Shown piece after piece: positions 1-7,968 of a stretch of 10,359 bases of DNA (position 1 is its first letter; each line of letters begins with the position of its first letter). A model generated the notes under the pieces. The model did not search any database, had not been told where the DNA came from, and saw only the letters and a list, made by a program, of their open reading frames with translations. The translations under genes were made by a program, and so were the position numbers. Source of the stretch: Beroe ovata (Eukaryota > Ctenophora > Nuda > Beroida > Beroidae); the NCBI GenBank assembly GCA_946803715.1, contig CAMPET010000116.1:1-10359 (forward strand), given 5' to 3'.

Positions 1-318
1 GTTCATTTATTCAGCATGGTAACTCATTTTGTGGTCTGCATTTAACAGTGCAGTCATTTAAACCTGTTTCAGGATTATTATGGAACACTTCAACTACATC
101 CATCATGAAGTATGTATTGCCAACTCTAACATGACAGCAAGGCCTTGTGTGGCTGGATTTCTATATTGCTGAAGCAGTTTATCCTGTTGTTATGAAGTAA
201 CTGTTCTTGATTGCAAGAAGTTGGCAGTTGAGCCTGAGAATAGATCACGACATGATTGGAGATCTTTAACCATGTGGGTGAATTGAATGCACTTATTTCA
301 TTTTATACATAGATAGCA

Positions 319-466
319 TTTTTCACCACTCCTTCAACTTCTCCCATCCCTCCCTAGTCCCTATCCACTTCCCTCCTTCCTCCTCAACAAACTCCTAATT
401 TCCAATACTCCTCACACTCATCCTACTTCTCTTAATTCCTCTTTTCCTCATTTACCTTCATTCTGA
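319..466 (+). repeat. Pyrimidine-rich tract 1
   Basis: The plus strand is overwhelmingly C and T, with short TCCC, CTCC and CTTC words and few purines. It contains no open frame with protein-like composition. Similar tracts of the same polarity recur to about 4 kb, so this may be a diverged member of the same repeat as the copies at 1698 and 3556. That relation is inferred from composition and short shared words, not from an alignment. Confidence 0.6.
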
Positions 467-523
467 ACTCAGTGTCTGGCTGACTGAGAATCACTAGTCA
501 GTGATAATGGTATGGTGTGAAAT

Positions 524-581
524 GCCACTCCTCATCCCACTCCCATCACTCCTCATGAACTTCTCCTCTCCCTCCCCATCA
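524..581 (+). repeat. Pyrimidine-rich tract 2
   Basis: A short stretch of CTCCTCATCCCA-like sequence, almost without G, with the same strand polarity as the tract at 319-466. It has no coding signal. The sequence between the two tracts (467-523) contains a small imperfect palindrome around ATCACTAGTCAGTGAT but nothing gene-like. Confidence 0.5.
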
Positions 582-802
582 AACGTCGAGGCTCCAATAC
601 ATGAAACTTACAAGCAGGTAGGATACCTCTATTCAGTGAGAGAGATCAACTTGAATTAAAGAATGTTACCCTGTGTATTTGTTCCCTTTAGTATGTCACT
701 GCAATCGAATTTGAGTGTTCACCCATCCATCATATTCACTAAGTTGTGTAACATAATGAGTGTTTGTTTACAATTTGAGGCAGTGCTGTTTATGTCGGAC
801 TG

Positions 803-1028
803 ACTACCCCTGATCCAGCTTCTCTAACTCCTGATCTTACTTCTCCTGTCTTTGCTCTCCTGCATCTTTATCTAGTTTTTCCTGTTTTTCCGCCCCTCAA
901 CATCCACTATCCAACTCCAGCAATCTCCCCTCTTACCTCAGTCAACTTCCTCTCCTACCTCATCTAGTTTCTCCCCTGGCCCCTCCATCTTCATCCAGAC
1001 TTCCTCCTCTTCGTTCCCAACTTCTTTA
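803..1028 (+). repeat. Pyrimidine-rich tract 3
   Basis: About 225 nt of C/T-rich plus-strand sequence built of CTCC, CTTC and CATC words. The phrase CATCTAGTTTCTCCCC resembles CATCTAGTCTCTCACC in the repeat copy at 1698-2215. This suggests that the tract is an older, decayed relative of that repeat. No frame looks like a real protein. Confidence 0.55.
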
Positions 1029-1697
1029 GCAACATAGAGATATGGGCCTGTTTTGAGATTTTTCCTGCTATAATATTACTATTGTACGTAATAACTACAT
1101 CGGTTTATGCCGAGCATTTTGGTCGCCGGAACCATGGTTTTCCACCTGGGATTTAATCAGTTTTTAGTGGCTGTATGCATTTATGAAGAAGTAACCCTGA
1201 TATCATTCTTGTCTTGTTCATTTACAACCTGTTGCACCTAGATGGTCGAAAGCAATTTCGCAAAACTTTAAGTTGGTAAAAGCCGAAGTTTATTCTGTCC
1301 ATTCGAGGAGATTCTCCCCCGTATTTCCTCTCCTCAGTTCCCAACTTACTTCTCCAGCAAAACTTGACTGATCACACTTACAACGCAGGCGGCAAGAAAT
1401 TTCCAACAAGTGCAAATGGGAGAGATGGACCTTGTGAGAGAAAGTTTGCCACAGTGAGAGGAATGTATCACTGCCATTGATGATTGATCTTGATCAGTGT
1501 TTCATCGACAATATTTGGAGGTGAATATTTAATGTTCGATGTAATATTCAATGTATCATGGCCAATCTTGCATTTAATCGATGTTCACTGAACTGTGTTA
1601 AATCATCAATGTTTGTTGTTCCCGTTGTTTCAATCATATAAGTCAGTTCACAGTTTCAGGCGACGCATTTCATGGCTGACGAATGAACACTGATCAA
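1029..1697. other. No gene seen; includes short pyrimidine tract at 1311-1360
   Basis: No long or protein-like open frame and no RNA gene is recognisable on either strand. A fourth short pyrimidine-rich run lies at 1311-1360. Between about 1480 and 1610 the words AATATT, CAATGT and TGATCA recur loosely, but no regular repeat unit can be defined. Confidence 0.5.
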
Positions 1698-2215
1698 TGA
1701 CAACAGATGTGTTTACGGCCACTCCCCATCCAATTTCTCTCCACCATACCCCTGCCGACATCTTCACCCAGCTCATCCCGTGCTTACTCAACTCATTTAC
1801 CCTCCCTCCGCCTCCAACTTTTCCCATCCTACGTCTTTCACTACTTCCCGTACCTTCTCATCCATCTACCCCTCCATCAACCAACTTCTGGACAACATCC
1901 TCATCTAATTCTTCATCATCTAGTCTCTCACCACATCCAAATTCTTCCCCCCATTCCCATCCACCTTCTCTCCCTTCTTTTCTACCGTCCCCTCATTCAT
2001 TCCCCCTTAATCCGACTTCCGTCTCATCCCGCTTCCACCTTCATCTCTTACAGTGTTTGATAACTTTTTTTACTATTAACTCAGTACTAGAACGATTTTA
2101 TAACATTAGGTACCGAATTTGCGGTTATGAAGCTGTAACTCATTTTCCCTCATGTATTTGAACTGAACTCAACCTTCGCCTTATTACTAGCAAATCTTCC
2201 CAAAGTAAAGTACGC
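1698..2215 (+). repeat. Interspersed or duplicated repeat, copy A (3' end cut at an unknown base)
   Basis: This ~518 nt segment starts at TGACAACAGATGTG and matches the segment at 3556-4122 along its whole length. The last shared block (2166-2212) is identical over 47 nt. The first two thirds are strongly pyrimidine-rich on the plus strand. The last third is of mixed composition and includes GTGTTTGATAACTT and a CTTCGCCTTATTACTAG stretch. Compared with copy B it lacks about 71 nt and carries other small indels. Similarity stops at the single N at 2216. The open frames here are serine/proline/threonine low-complexity sequence and differ between copies, so I do not treat them as genes. Confidence 0.9.
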
Positions 2216-2216
2216 N
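2216..2216. other. Unknown base (N) at end of repeat copy A
   Basis: A single N sits exactly where the similarity between repeat copies A and B ends. It probably marks an assembly join or an unresolved position. Confidence 0.95.
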
Positions 2217-2514
2217 GACGTTTTGATCAATGCACTGGACATAGAACAATGACTGTGTGGGTGTGTCAGCGTGAAGGTTTTATTAGTGTCATATTCGATT
2301 TCAATATTCACTTTCAGCATTCCGGCAAATTTCACTTCAACATCCCAATTTTTATTTTTTTTGCATAAAAGCAAGCGTTTGAAAATTAAAACAAATAGTA
2401 TTTGCTTTTATGATTTAATTTTATTTTAAGTTAATCTTTTGCCTGGTAGTTATGACGTGAAAGTGTGATGTGACTTAAAGTTAAATTGAAATGACGAATT
2501 TCAGAAGTTTGATT
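2217..2514. other. AT-rich sequence, no gene seen
   Basis: This AT-rich stretch follows the N. It includes runs such as TTTTTATTTTTTTTGC and TTTAATTTTATTTTAAG. No coding or structural signal is recognisable. Confidence 0.45.
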
Positions 2515-2587
2515 TGCCGGATGTTATCTGTCCACGGTTTCTTGGATGCGGCGCGCGCAAGAAACAGTGGACAAATGCAATCCGGCA
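2515..2587. repeat. Long imperfect hairpin with a CG-alternating loop
   Basis: The left arm 2515-2543 (begins TGCCGGATG, ends GTTTCTT) is the reverse complement of the right arm 2559-2587 (begins AAGAAAC, ends ATCCGGCA) at 24 of 29 positions by my count. The 15-nt loop, 2544-2558, is GGATGCGGCGCGCGC. This is foldback geometry, as in a miniature inverted-repeat element or a structured RNA. No target-site duplication or transposase is visible, so the identity remains open. Confidence 0.75.
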
Positions 2588-2649
2588 TAGTTTCATAATC
2601 ATATAACCGACTTTTCCAAATCCATCGGTTGATCAATTGCATTTGCAGT

Positions 2650-2693
2650 CGCGCCGCGCACTAGACGGGCTGCATGAAAAATCGCGCGGCGCG
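2650..2693. repeat. GC-rich inverted repeat
   Basis: CGCGCCGCGC at 2650-2659 is an exact reverse complement of GCGCGGCGCG at 2684-2693, separated by 24 nt. It lies 62 nt beyond the hairpin at 2515-2587. Together the two form a CpG-rich patch in otherwise AT-rich surroundings. Confidence 0.7.
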
Positions 2694-3059
2694 CGCGGAG
2701 CTCCCAGGAGAAAAGTGGAATTGAACCGCGTTTAATAATCTCTTCATGTGAAATTGCTGAGCTGATCTCGATTTCAAAGGAACGCGTTCATGCATTGGCC
2801 ATTGTTGTGCCGCGTCGTTATGCCGAATAAAACAAGGTATTTCAATCATCGAAATTTTACGTTGTTCCTGTATAGCGTCATTTTTAAAAAATATCTTTTT
2901 CATAGCTGTAGTAAGGGAATTAAATCGAAAAATTGGCCCCAACCTGGAAAAAATTTGTAACCAAAGATTTCCACCGCCAAAGTACTCCTAAAGGTCTCCT
3001 CTATCGCACCTGATAAACGTTCACATTCGCTAGGGGGTGATAAGGCCTCATTTCGGGGT
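2694..3059. other. No gene seen
   Basis: Unremarkable sequence with several short A/T runs. No frame in it has protein-like content or usable splice structure, and no RNA gene is recognisable. Confidence 0.4.
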
Positions 3060-3363
3060 GGGCGTGGTCAACCGTGGGAAAATTTTTAACTTTTCTTAGG
3101 AAGGGAGTTAGAGGGCAAATAAATACACCAAAATGTGCAGGATCATCGGCTTAGTGGGGGTAGAAACCAAAATGAAAGTTCTAACTCACTTGGTTTCCGA
3201 GATATGACCACGCCCATATGCCACGCCCATTTTTTTTCGAAAATTTTGATTTTCACGACAGACTAACGTGCGTAGCATCAATCTAGTACATTTCTGACCC
3301 ACTGAATCGTTTCCCGGTGTTATTTTGGCAATTCGACAAATTTTCGTGCCTCATACCACGCCC
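3060..3363. repeat. Probable interspersed repeat with CCACGCCC/GGGCGTGG motifs
   Basis: GGGCGTGGTCA at 3060-3070 is the exact reverse complement of TGACCACGCCC at 3205-3215. CCACGCCC recurs at 3221-3228 and 3356-3363. Nested inside is a second inverted pair, GAAACCAA (3163-3170) with TTGGTTTC (3190-3197). Recurrent octamers plus nested inverted repeats suggest a non-autonomous mobile element. I cannot assign a family, and no terminal repeats or coding capacity are visible. Confidence 0.5.
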
Positions 3364-3554
3364 ATTATTTTCGTTGGCAAAGAATGCTATTTCATGCATA
3401 TTATATGGAATTAACAAAATAGTTTGGGATGATGACAAAGCAGAGGTGTAGACCAAAATAAATGAAACTTATTCAAACAAGTACAAAGCAATAACTCAAA
3501 ATATTGGACTGAAACAAACAATTTAGAACATAAAGTTGAAAAAATAAGGTTATT
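3364..3554. other. AT-rich sequence running up to an unknown base
   Basis: AT-rich and A-rich sequence with no gene signal. It ends immediately before the N at 3555, after which repeat copy B begins. Confidence 0.4.
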
Positions 3555-3555
3555 N
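3555..3555. other. Unknown base (N) at start of repeat copy B
   Basis: A single N immediately precedes the first base of repeat copy B. It is the mirror of the N that terminates copy A. Confidence 0.95.
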
Positions 3556-4122
3556 TGACAACAGATGTGTGTACGGCCACTCCCCATCCAATTTCTCTCC
3601 ACCATACCCCTGCCAACATCTTCACCCAGCTCATCCCGTGGTTACTCAACTCATTTTCCGCCTCCAAATTTTCCAATCCTACGTCTTTCACTACTTCCCG
3701 TACCTTCTCATCCGTCTATCTCTCCATCAACCAACTTCTGGACAACATCCTCATCTAATTCTTCAACTCTAGTCTCTCACCTCATCCAAATTCTTCCCCC
3801 ATTTTCATCCATCTTCTCTCCTCCGGTCCCCCAGTTTGTAGACTACTTCCATAATGCCATAAACATCTTACCTCCGTTCAAGTCTGTCCCACCCTTCTTT
3901 TCTACCGTCCCCTCATCCATTCCCCTTAACCTTTCCGACTTCTGTCTCTCACAGTGTTTGATAACTTGTTTTACTATCAACTCAGTACTAGAACGAATAA
4001 CGATTTTATAACATTATAGGTGCCAAATTTATGGTTATGAAGCTGTAACTCATTTTCCCTCGTCTATTTGAATTTAACTCAACCTTCGCCTTATTACTAG
4101 CAAATCTTCCCAAAGTAAAGTA
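3556..4122 (+). repeat. Interspersed or duplicated repeat, copy B
   Basis: This second copy of the repeat at 1698-2215 is in the same orientation and begins TGACAACAGATGTG directly after the N. It differs from copy A by scattered substitutions, several small indels and an extra segment of about 71 nt near 3821-3891 that includes CAGTTTGTAGACTACTTCC. Positions 4076-4122 are identical to 2166-2212. The two copies diverge right after AAAGTAAAGTA. Here the sequence runs into a GC-rich foldback region, whereas copy A runs into an N. As in copy A, the open frames are low-complexity and not conserved. Confidence 0.9.
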
Positions 4123-4123
4123 A

Positions 4124-4516
4124 GCGCGCGCGGCTGAGCCGCGCCGCCGTACCATTTTCTCTAGACCCTTGCTGACGCAAGCCGCGGGGCGGCTTGCTCC
4201 AGCAAGCCGTCTGAGAATAAGTTTGAGGCGCGCGCGCGCGAAACGAAATTCTCGACAGGGTCTATCATGTTCCCGCGCTGCGTGACCCAAATACTATGCG
4301 CGTCTCCACTCTCCGTCTCCTTTCTTCGACTTTTCAGTTCACTGAGTAGAACAGGGGCGCGCAACGTGTGCACAGTCTATCATCGATCGACAACTTCGCG
4401 GCCTTGCATTTGCCTGGCGATGCTAGGCCCAGCTGACGCGAGCCGCCTTCGATGTTTCCGAAACATCGAAGGCCTGTTTCGGCCTTCGATGAAGGCGCGC
4501 TCGCGCGAGAAACAGG
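4124..4516. repeat. GC-rich cluster of nested hairpins (foldback region)
   Basis: This region packs several exact inverted repeats: GCGCGGC/GCCGCGC (4128-4144, loop TGA); GCAAGCCGC/GCGGCTTGC (4177-4197, loop GGG); GGCTTGC/GCAAGCC (4191-4208), which competes with the previous stem for the same middle arm; TAGACCCT/AGGGTCTA (4162-4169 with 4257-4264); a 13-bp stem at 4445-4457 with 4461-4473 (loop CCG); and CCTGTTTC/GAAACAGG (4473-4480 with 4509-4516) around GCCTTC/GAAGGC. GCTGACGC(A/G)AGCCGC occurs twice, at 4171 and 4432. It contrasts sharply in GC content with its flanks. It could be one or more foldback transposable elements or a structured RNA; no protein is encoded. Confidence 0.7.
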
Positions 4517-4636
4517 TCAGGTAACATCTGACTGCAACCTGCTATGCAGATGAAGAAACAGTGAAGCGATATGACATTGCAGCGTAGGAAACTGGAAAAA
4601 CCCTGGCCCTACGCAACATGCCAACATGATGATGAA

Positions 4637-4700
4637 CAGTATAGTAATAGTATCTGTATAGTAATAAGTATACAGTATAGTAATTAGTATACTATACTAA
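4637..4700. repeat. AT-rich minisatellite with terminal palindrome
   Basis: Three consecutive units of 17-19 nt resemble CAGTATAGTAATAGTAT, starting at 4637, 4654 and 4673. The last unit runs into a perfect palindrome, TTAGTATA-C-TATACTAA (4684-4700). The sequence around it, 4517-5079, shows no gene. Confidence 0.65.
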
Positions 4701-5079
4701 TGTGTCTATATAGTAAGCAGTACAGTGCAGTTACGAGATCACGTGACAATATGAAATTGAATTTGAATATGATGCATGATCATGAATTTGAAAATTGGCT
4801 TTGAACTTGAAGCATCAGAAACTAAAAGTAGAGAGTGAGAAACATGTACATCTGGGCTAAAAAGAGACTAGACGCAGCTGCCAAGCAATCAGTGTGATTG
4901 AGTACGAGTTTGACGACGTTCACCGTTACGGTTACGTAAGCATTAGCGTATTGCAGCTCAAAGATAAAACATAAAATTCGATCAATGACGCAAAAGACTT
5001 CAGACATGATGGACAATGGTTATGGACATTGGACATGGACTTGGAGTACACAAACAACTAAATGTGTCAAAACTTTAAG
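4701..5079. other. No gene seen
   Basis: No protein-like frame is present. The word TGGACA recurs loosely around 5010-5040 without forming a defined repeat. The 3' untranslated region of the minus-strand gene may end at or just beyond the boundary near 5080. Confidence 0.35.
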
Positions 5080-5085
5080 TTTAAT
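5080..5085 (-). promoter_or_regulatory. Candidate polyadenylation signal (ATTAAA) for the minus-strand gene
   Basis: The minus strand reads ATTAAA about 270 nt downstream of the proposed stop codon at 5356-5358. ATTAAA is the commonest variant of the animal polyadenylation hexamer, and I found no canonical AATAAA on this strand between the stop and here. In AT-rich sequence such hexamers also arise by chance. Confidence 0.2.
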
Positions 5086-5355
5086 CTTACAATAAACACA
5101 AAATATCTACTTTTATGCGATTTGCTTTCAGTTTTAAGGTGCTAATTTAGTTTGCATTTAGCTTTAGCTTCAACTTGATCTTGGGATTTTCATTTATCAG
5201 GGCCGAACGTACAACTACAAATACATCGGACTTTCATAATTGTTTAAGTCTGAGCCAATGCCATGTCATGACGCCAAGTCTAACAGAACAGTAACATTAA
5301 AACAGTTCACTCTTCATTGAATTTAAAACCGTTATGGTATATGGACATTGCTTGC

Positions 5356-7968
5356 TTATGCCATATTGCCATGTTGGCACAGAATTTCGTCTCTCTTTGC
5401 AACAAGCATCGCTGTCAGCACTGGAAACAATTGGTTCCGTTCTTCCTCATCGTCTGAAAGAAAGTTTTTTGGTGACCTGACAAATGATTTATATCACCTC
5501 AAGCATTTGAATCGCAACCTCAAACCTTATATGCAAGCCTAATATAAGTCCATCCGACCATTTCCGACAATTTCGCAGCACAAATGTTAAATTGAATGCA
5601 AAAGCAGTAGAACTAGAAAGTATGAGAAATATACTTATAGTGTCTGAATTTTAAATACCTCTTTGGGTAAGTAGCAGCTGCAATAGTTGCAAGAAATCCT
5701 CGTTCTTCTTTGTCGAGAGTGCGCATTGATAAAAAAGCTGGAAAACGTAGGTACGTCATGAGTCAACGTACATAATCGTACAAATGCAGACAAAATGTCA
5801 CAACTTTTAGAACATCTCCAACAAATACAAATATATTACCGTCGCCATGGTCGAGAGGAAACAATGAATAGTCCCAATCCGGGCAGGGGACAGATTGTCA
5901 ATAGCTGCAGAGACCTTCTCCTTGAATGAGGGAGTTACTTCGCTCTCTGGTCCCGCGGATTGGAGTCGTATGTTGCCGTCTCGACGGAGAAGGAAGTCCA
6001 ATGTGTGGAGAGTGAGGATTGGTGAGGGGAGAGAGGCAAACCATTTCCGTAGGAGAAGTCCGAGATGATACGGCGGCAGATTTGGGACCTTCGAAGTGAT
6101 TGCATGAATAAGTGTATAATTGGAACATGCAAACACTGAAGGCAAAGATTGTGTCATCACTAACCGAGTCCCAGTTGCCAGCGTTTATTTCAGCAATCAC
6201 AGCTCCCATATTTTGTCCAGCTTCTGCTTTCTCTGACCCTGTCTCGCCCATCCCAGACATGAATTCCTCGGCGAATCTTCTCATCTCGGCAGTGGGTGAA
6301 TTGAGCTGGATCACGGCTTTGACTCCTTCATCTGCTTCATCATCATTGCATGGTTCCGATTCTTTGTAACCATCCAAAACATCCTGTGTAGGGCCATCGG
6401 TTGCTTCTTCAGCCACTTCATTCGCCTCACTCTCCTCCCCCTGTCGGAGTATTGAATACTGGAAAACAGAATGCCACACAAAACTACAATCTCCAAAGTT
6501 CAATCTACATATTGTGAGTTAATAGGGCAATTTTCAATGAAGTGTTGGAACCTGTCCGTTAGGAACACCTCCCTCGGTACCGACAACTTTCTCACAACTT
6601 TCTTCTTCTTCATTAGATCCGTCATGAGTATTCGATTGTTCGGAAACCACTTGATCCGAATTATCATGATATTCAAAAATATTCACAGTTTCATCGATAA
6701 AATCTCGCGCAGGTATAGTTTCTGCATCCTTGTCATGAGTTTGAGTAGTGTCTTCTGATGTTTTTGGTGAGATGTCTAGAGAACAGAGAGGTTTGTGGCT
6801 GTGTAGTGGACTCGGAGAGCAGCTCTGATGATCGAGGGATGTTCTGGGACTCAGATTTAGACGATGTGATAAACAAGCTAATCGCGTATCCTGAAAATGG
6901 GGGACCATGCTTCACAAACACTAAACACGGACAAGGAATCAGACAAGGAATAGATTTTGCGTCACTGTATCAAATCACGACGATTAGCATCATTCTGCAC
7001 GGACACGTCATGCACATGTAATATGTATAGTAAAGTATGGTCAAACTCACCATCATGTTGACCGATGATCTCCGTGCAGGAGTGACCCTAGTTTTGTCAA
7101 GGGTCTCCGCACTTCTCGACCTGACCAGGCTACTCTTGGTCATCTGGGCAGCTATCTCGTCCACTTGAGTGTCCGATATTTCATCCAGATGCTCGGTATC
7201 AGAACCGGCAAGCGAATCGAGGTCTTCGTCCAGCTGTAGCAGAGATATTTGATCATAGCGATTGGCTATCTTGACTCGATCGAAGCAAGTTAGTTATTGT
7301 CACTTTGAAACACCAGAACAAACCTCATAGCTGGAAGGACAAGTTATAGGCCGGTTCATCGATGTTTTGTTCCGTATTTTCTTGTACAGAATTCCTGTAT
7401 CTTGTTTCACAGTGGTCAACACCAAACTACAGATCAGATACAGAATCTGCAGGTTTTTTGAACGATCAACGAAAAGTTATAAGTGCTGAGTATACACCGT
7501 AAGATTTCGATCAAGGACATCTAAGTCCAGCTATTCTTACCTTTGGTATGTATTTAAGAGTCTTCCCCTCGTTGCCGTGAAGCACTATCTTCTGGTTCTC
7601 CAGAATCTCCTCCAATGTGAAGCATGGGCCAGGGCGTGCGCTGTCAGATAAAGGGAGAGATTTGAGCACGGATGCAGATGTAATTATGATCAACTTCAAA
7701 GCCAGTACGAAATAGGAATCTGACAGTGATATAACCCTTTGTGCTACTCACACTGATGGAAACTGAACCCAAAGAGGTGTCAAGAAGTTTGCAAATCTGA
7801 AAACGGCTTTCAGTTGGTTTCTCGTTTGAATCGATCGGGGCCTGTTCTTCCTTACAAGTAGTATAGCCTATAAACGGAGAATAAATGTTCATGGATAAGA
7901 AATTGTTCTGGCAATACCTATTGCCTAATATTGACCTTTAATTTTTGCGTGGAAAAGTTGGAAACCAT
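5356..7968 (-). CDS. RhoGAP-like domain protein, ten-exon gene model (glutamine at the arginine-finger position)
   Basis: The spliced model, in minus-strand order, has exons 7968-7936, 7867-7752, 7640-7541, 7446-7324, 7269-7051, 6890-6552, 6458-6165, 6088-5840, 5737-5659 and 5453-5356. All introns are GT-AG, phases agree at every junction, and the total is 1650 nt, giving 549 residues. Strong sites include AAG|gtaaga at 7541 and ATG|gtgagt at 7051. Residues ~125-350 are acidic and Ser/Thr-rich, probably disordered. Residues ~353-545 resemble a RhoGAP fold: VIQLNSPTAEMRRF aligns with the family's GIFRVSG-type segment, LLLRKWFASLPSPIL with the LLK.FLR.LPEPLL helix, and NLSPARIGTIHCFL with the following LP..N...L helix. 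The normal arginine finger is Gln361 (codon 6308-6306), so Rho GTPase-activating activity is doubtful; OCRL-type domains also lack this arginine and bind GTPases without catalysis. The first 83 residues are unrecognised. The start (an in-frame TGA lies two codons before the ATG), the second exon (open in two frames) and the 7269 acceptor (an AAG with weak context) are the least certain parts. Confidence 0.65.

Noticed and set aside
1697-2161. 154-codon open frame, rich in Ser, Pro, Thr and His
   Set aside because: It lies in repeat copy A and reflects pyrimidine-rich DNA. The matching frame in copy B diverges through frameshifting indels, so there is no sign of selection on a protein.
2661-2942. 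Minus-strand 93-codon frame
   Set aside because: It crosses the GC-rich inverted repeat, has no family resemblance and no splice context.
3565-4011. 148-codon open frame in repeat copy B
   Set aside because: Same low-complexity cause as in copy A; three overlapping frames are open at once, which is a composition effect.
4006-4290. Minus-strand 94-codon frame sharing a 16-residue stretch with a frame ending near 2150
   Set aside because: The shared peptide comes from the 47-nt identical DNA block of the two repeat copies; the remainder is translated GC-rich hairpin sequence.
4124-4530. Structural RNA or tRNA-derived SINE in the GC-rich hairpin region
   Set aside because: No recognisable tRNA cloverleaf or A/B box promoter could be placed, so it is kept only as a foldback repeat.
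5357-5737. Alternative C-terminus reading FLSMRTLDKEERGFLATIAA from 5737 and joined to the acceptor before GTCACC
   Set aside because: The frame is attractive but needs a phase-1 entry, while the preceding exon ends in phase 0. The chosen frame has consistent phases and a stronger CTTTCAG acceptor at 5454. Transcript data could reverse this.
6089-6164. A 29-nt intron ending at the CCTTCAG inside this interval
   Set aside because: The acceptor looks good, but it would put the next exon in a frame that stops early and lacks the RhoGAP-like helices; the 76-nt intron keeps phase 0 and the domain.
5898-6503. Continuous 201-codon minus-strand frame as a stand-alone gene
   Set aside because: Only 6458-6165 of it fits as an exon. 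Beyond the donor at 6164 the composition becomes Ser/Pro/Arg-rich and the RhoGAP-like helices continue in another frame, reached by a 76-nt phase-0 intron.
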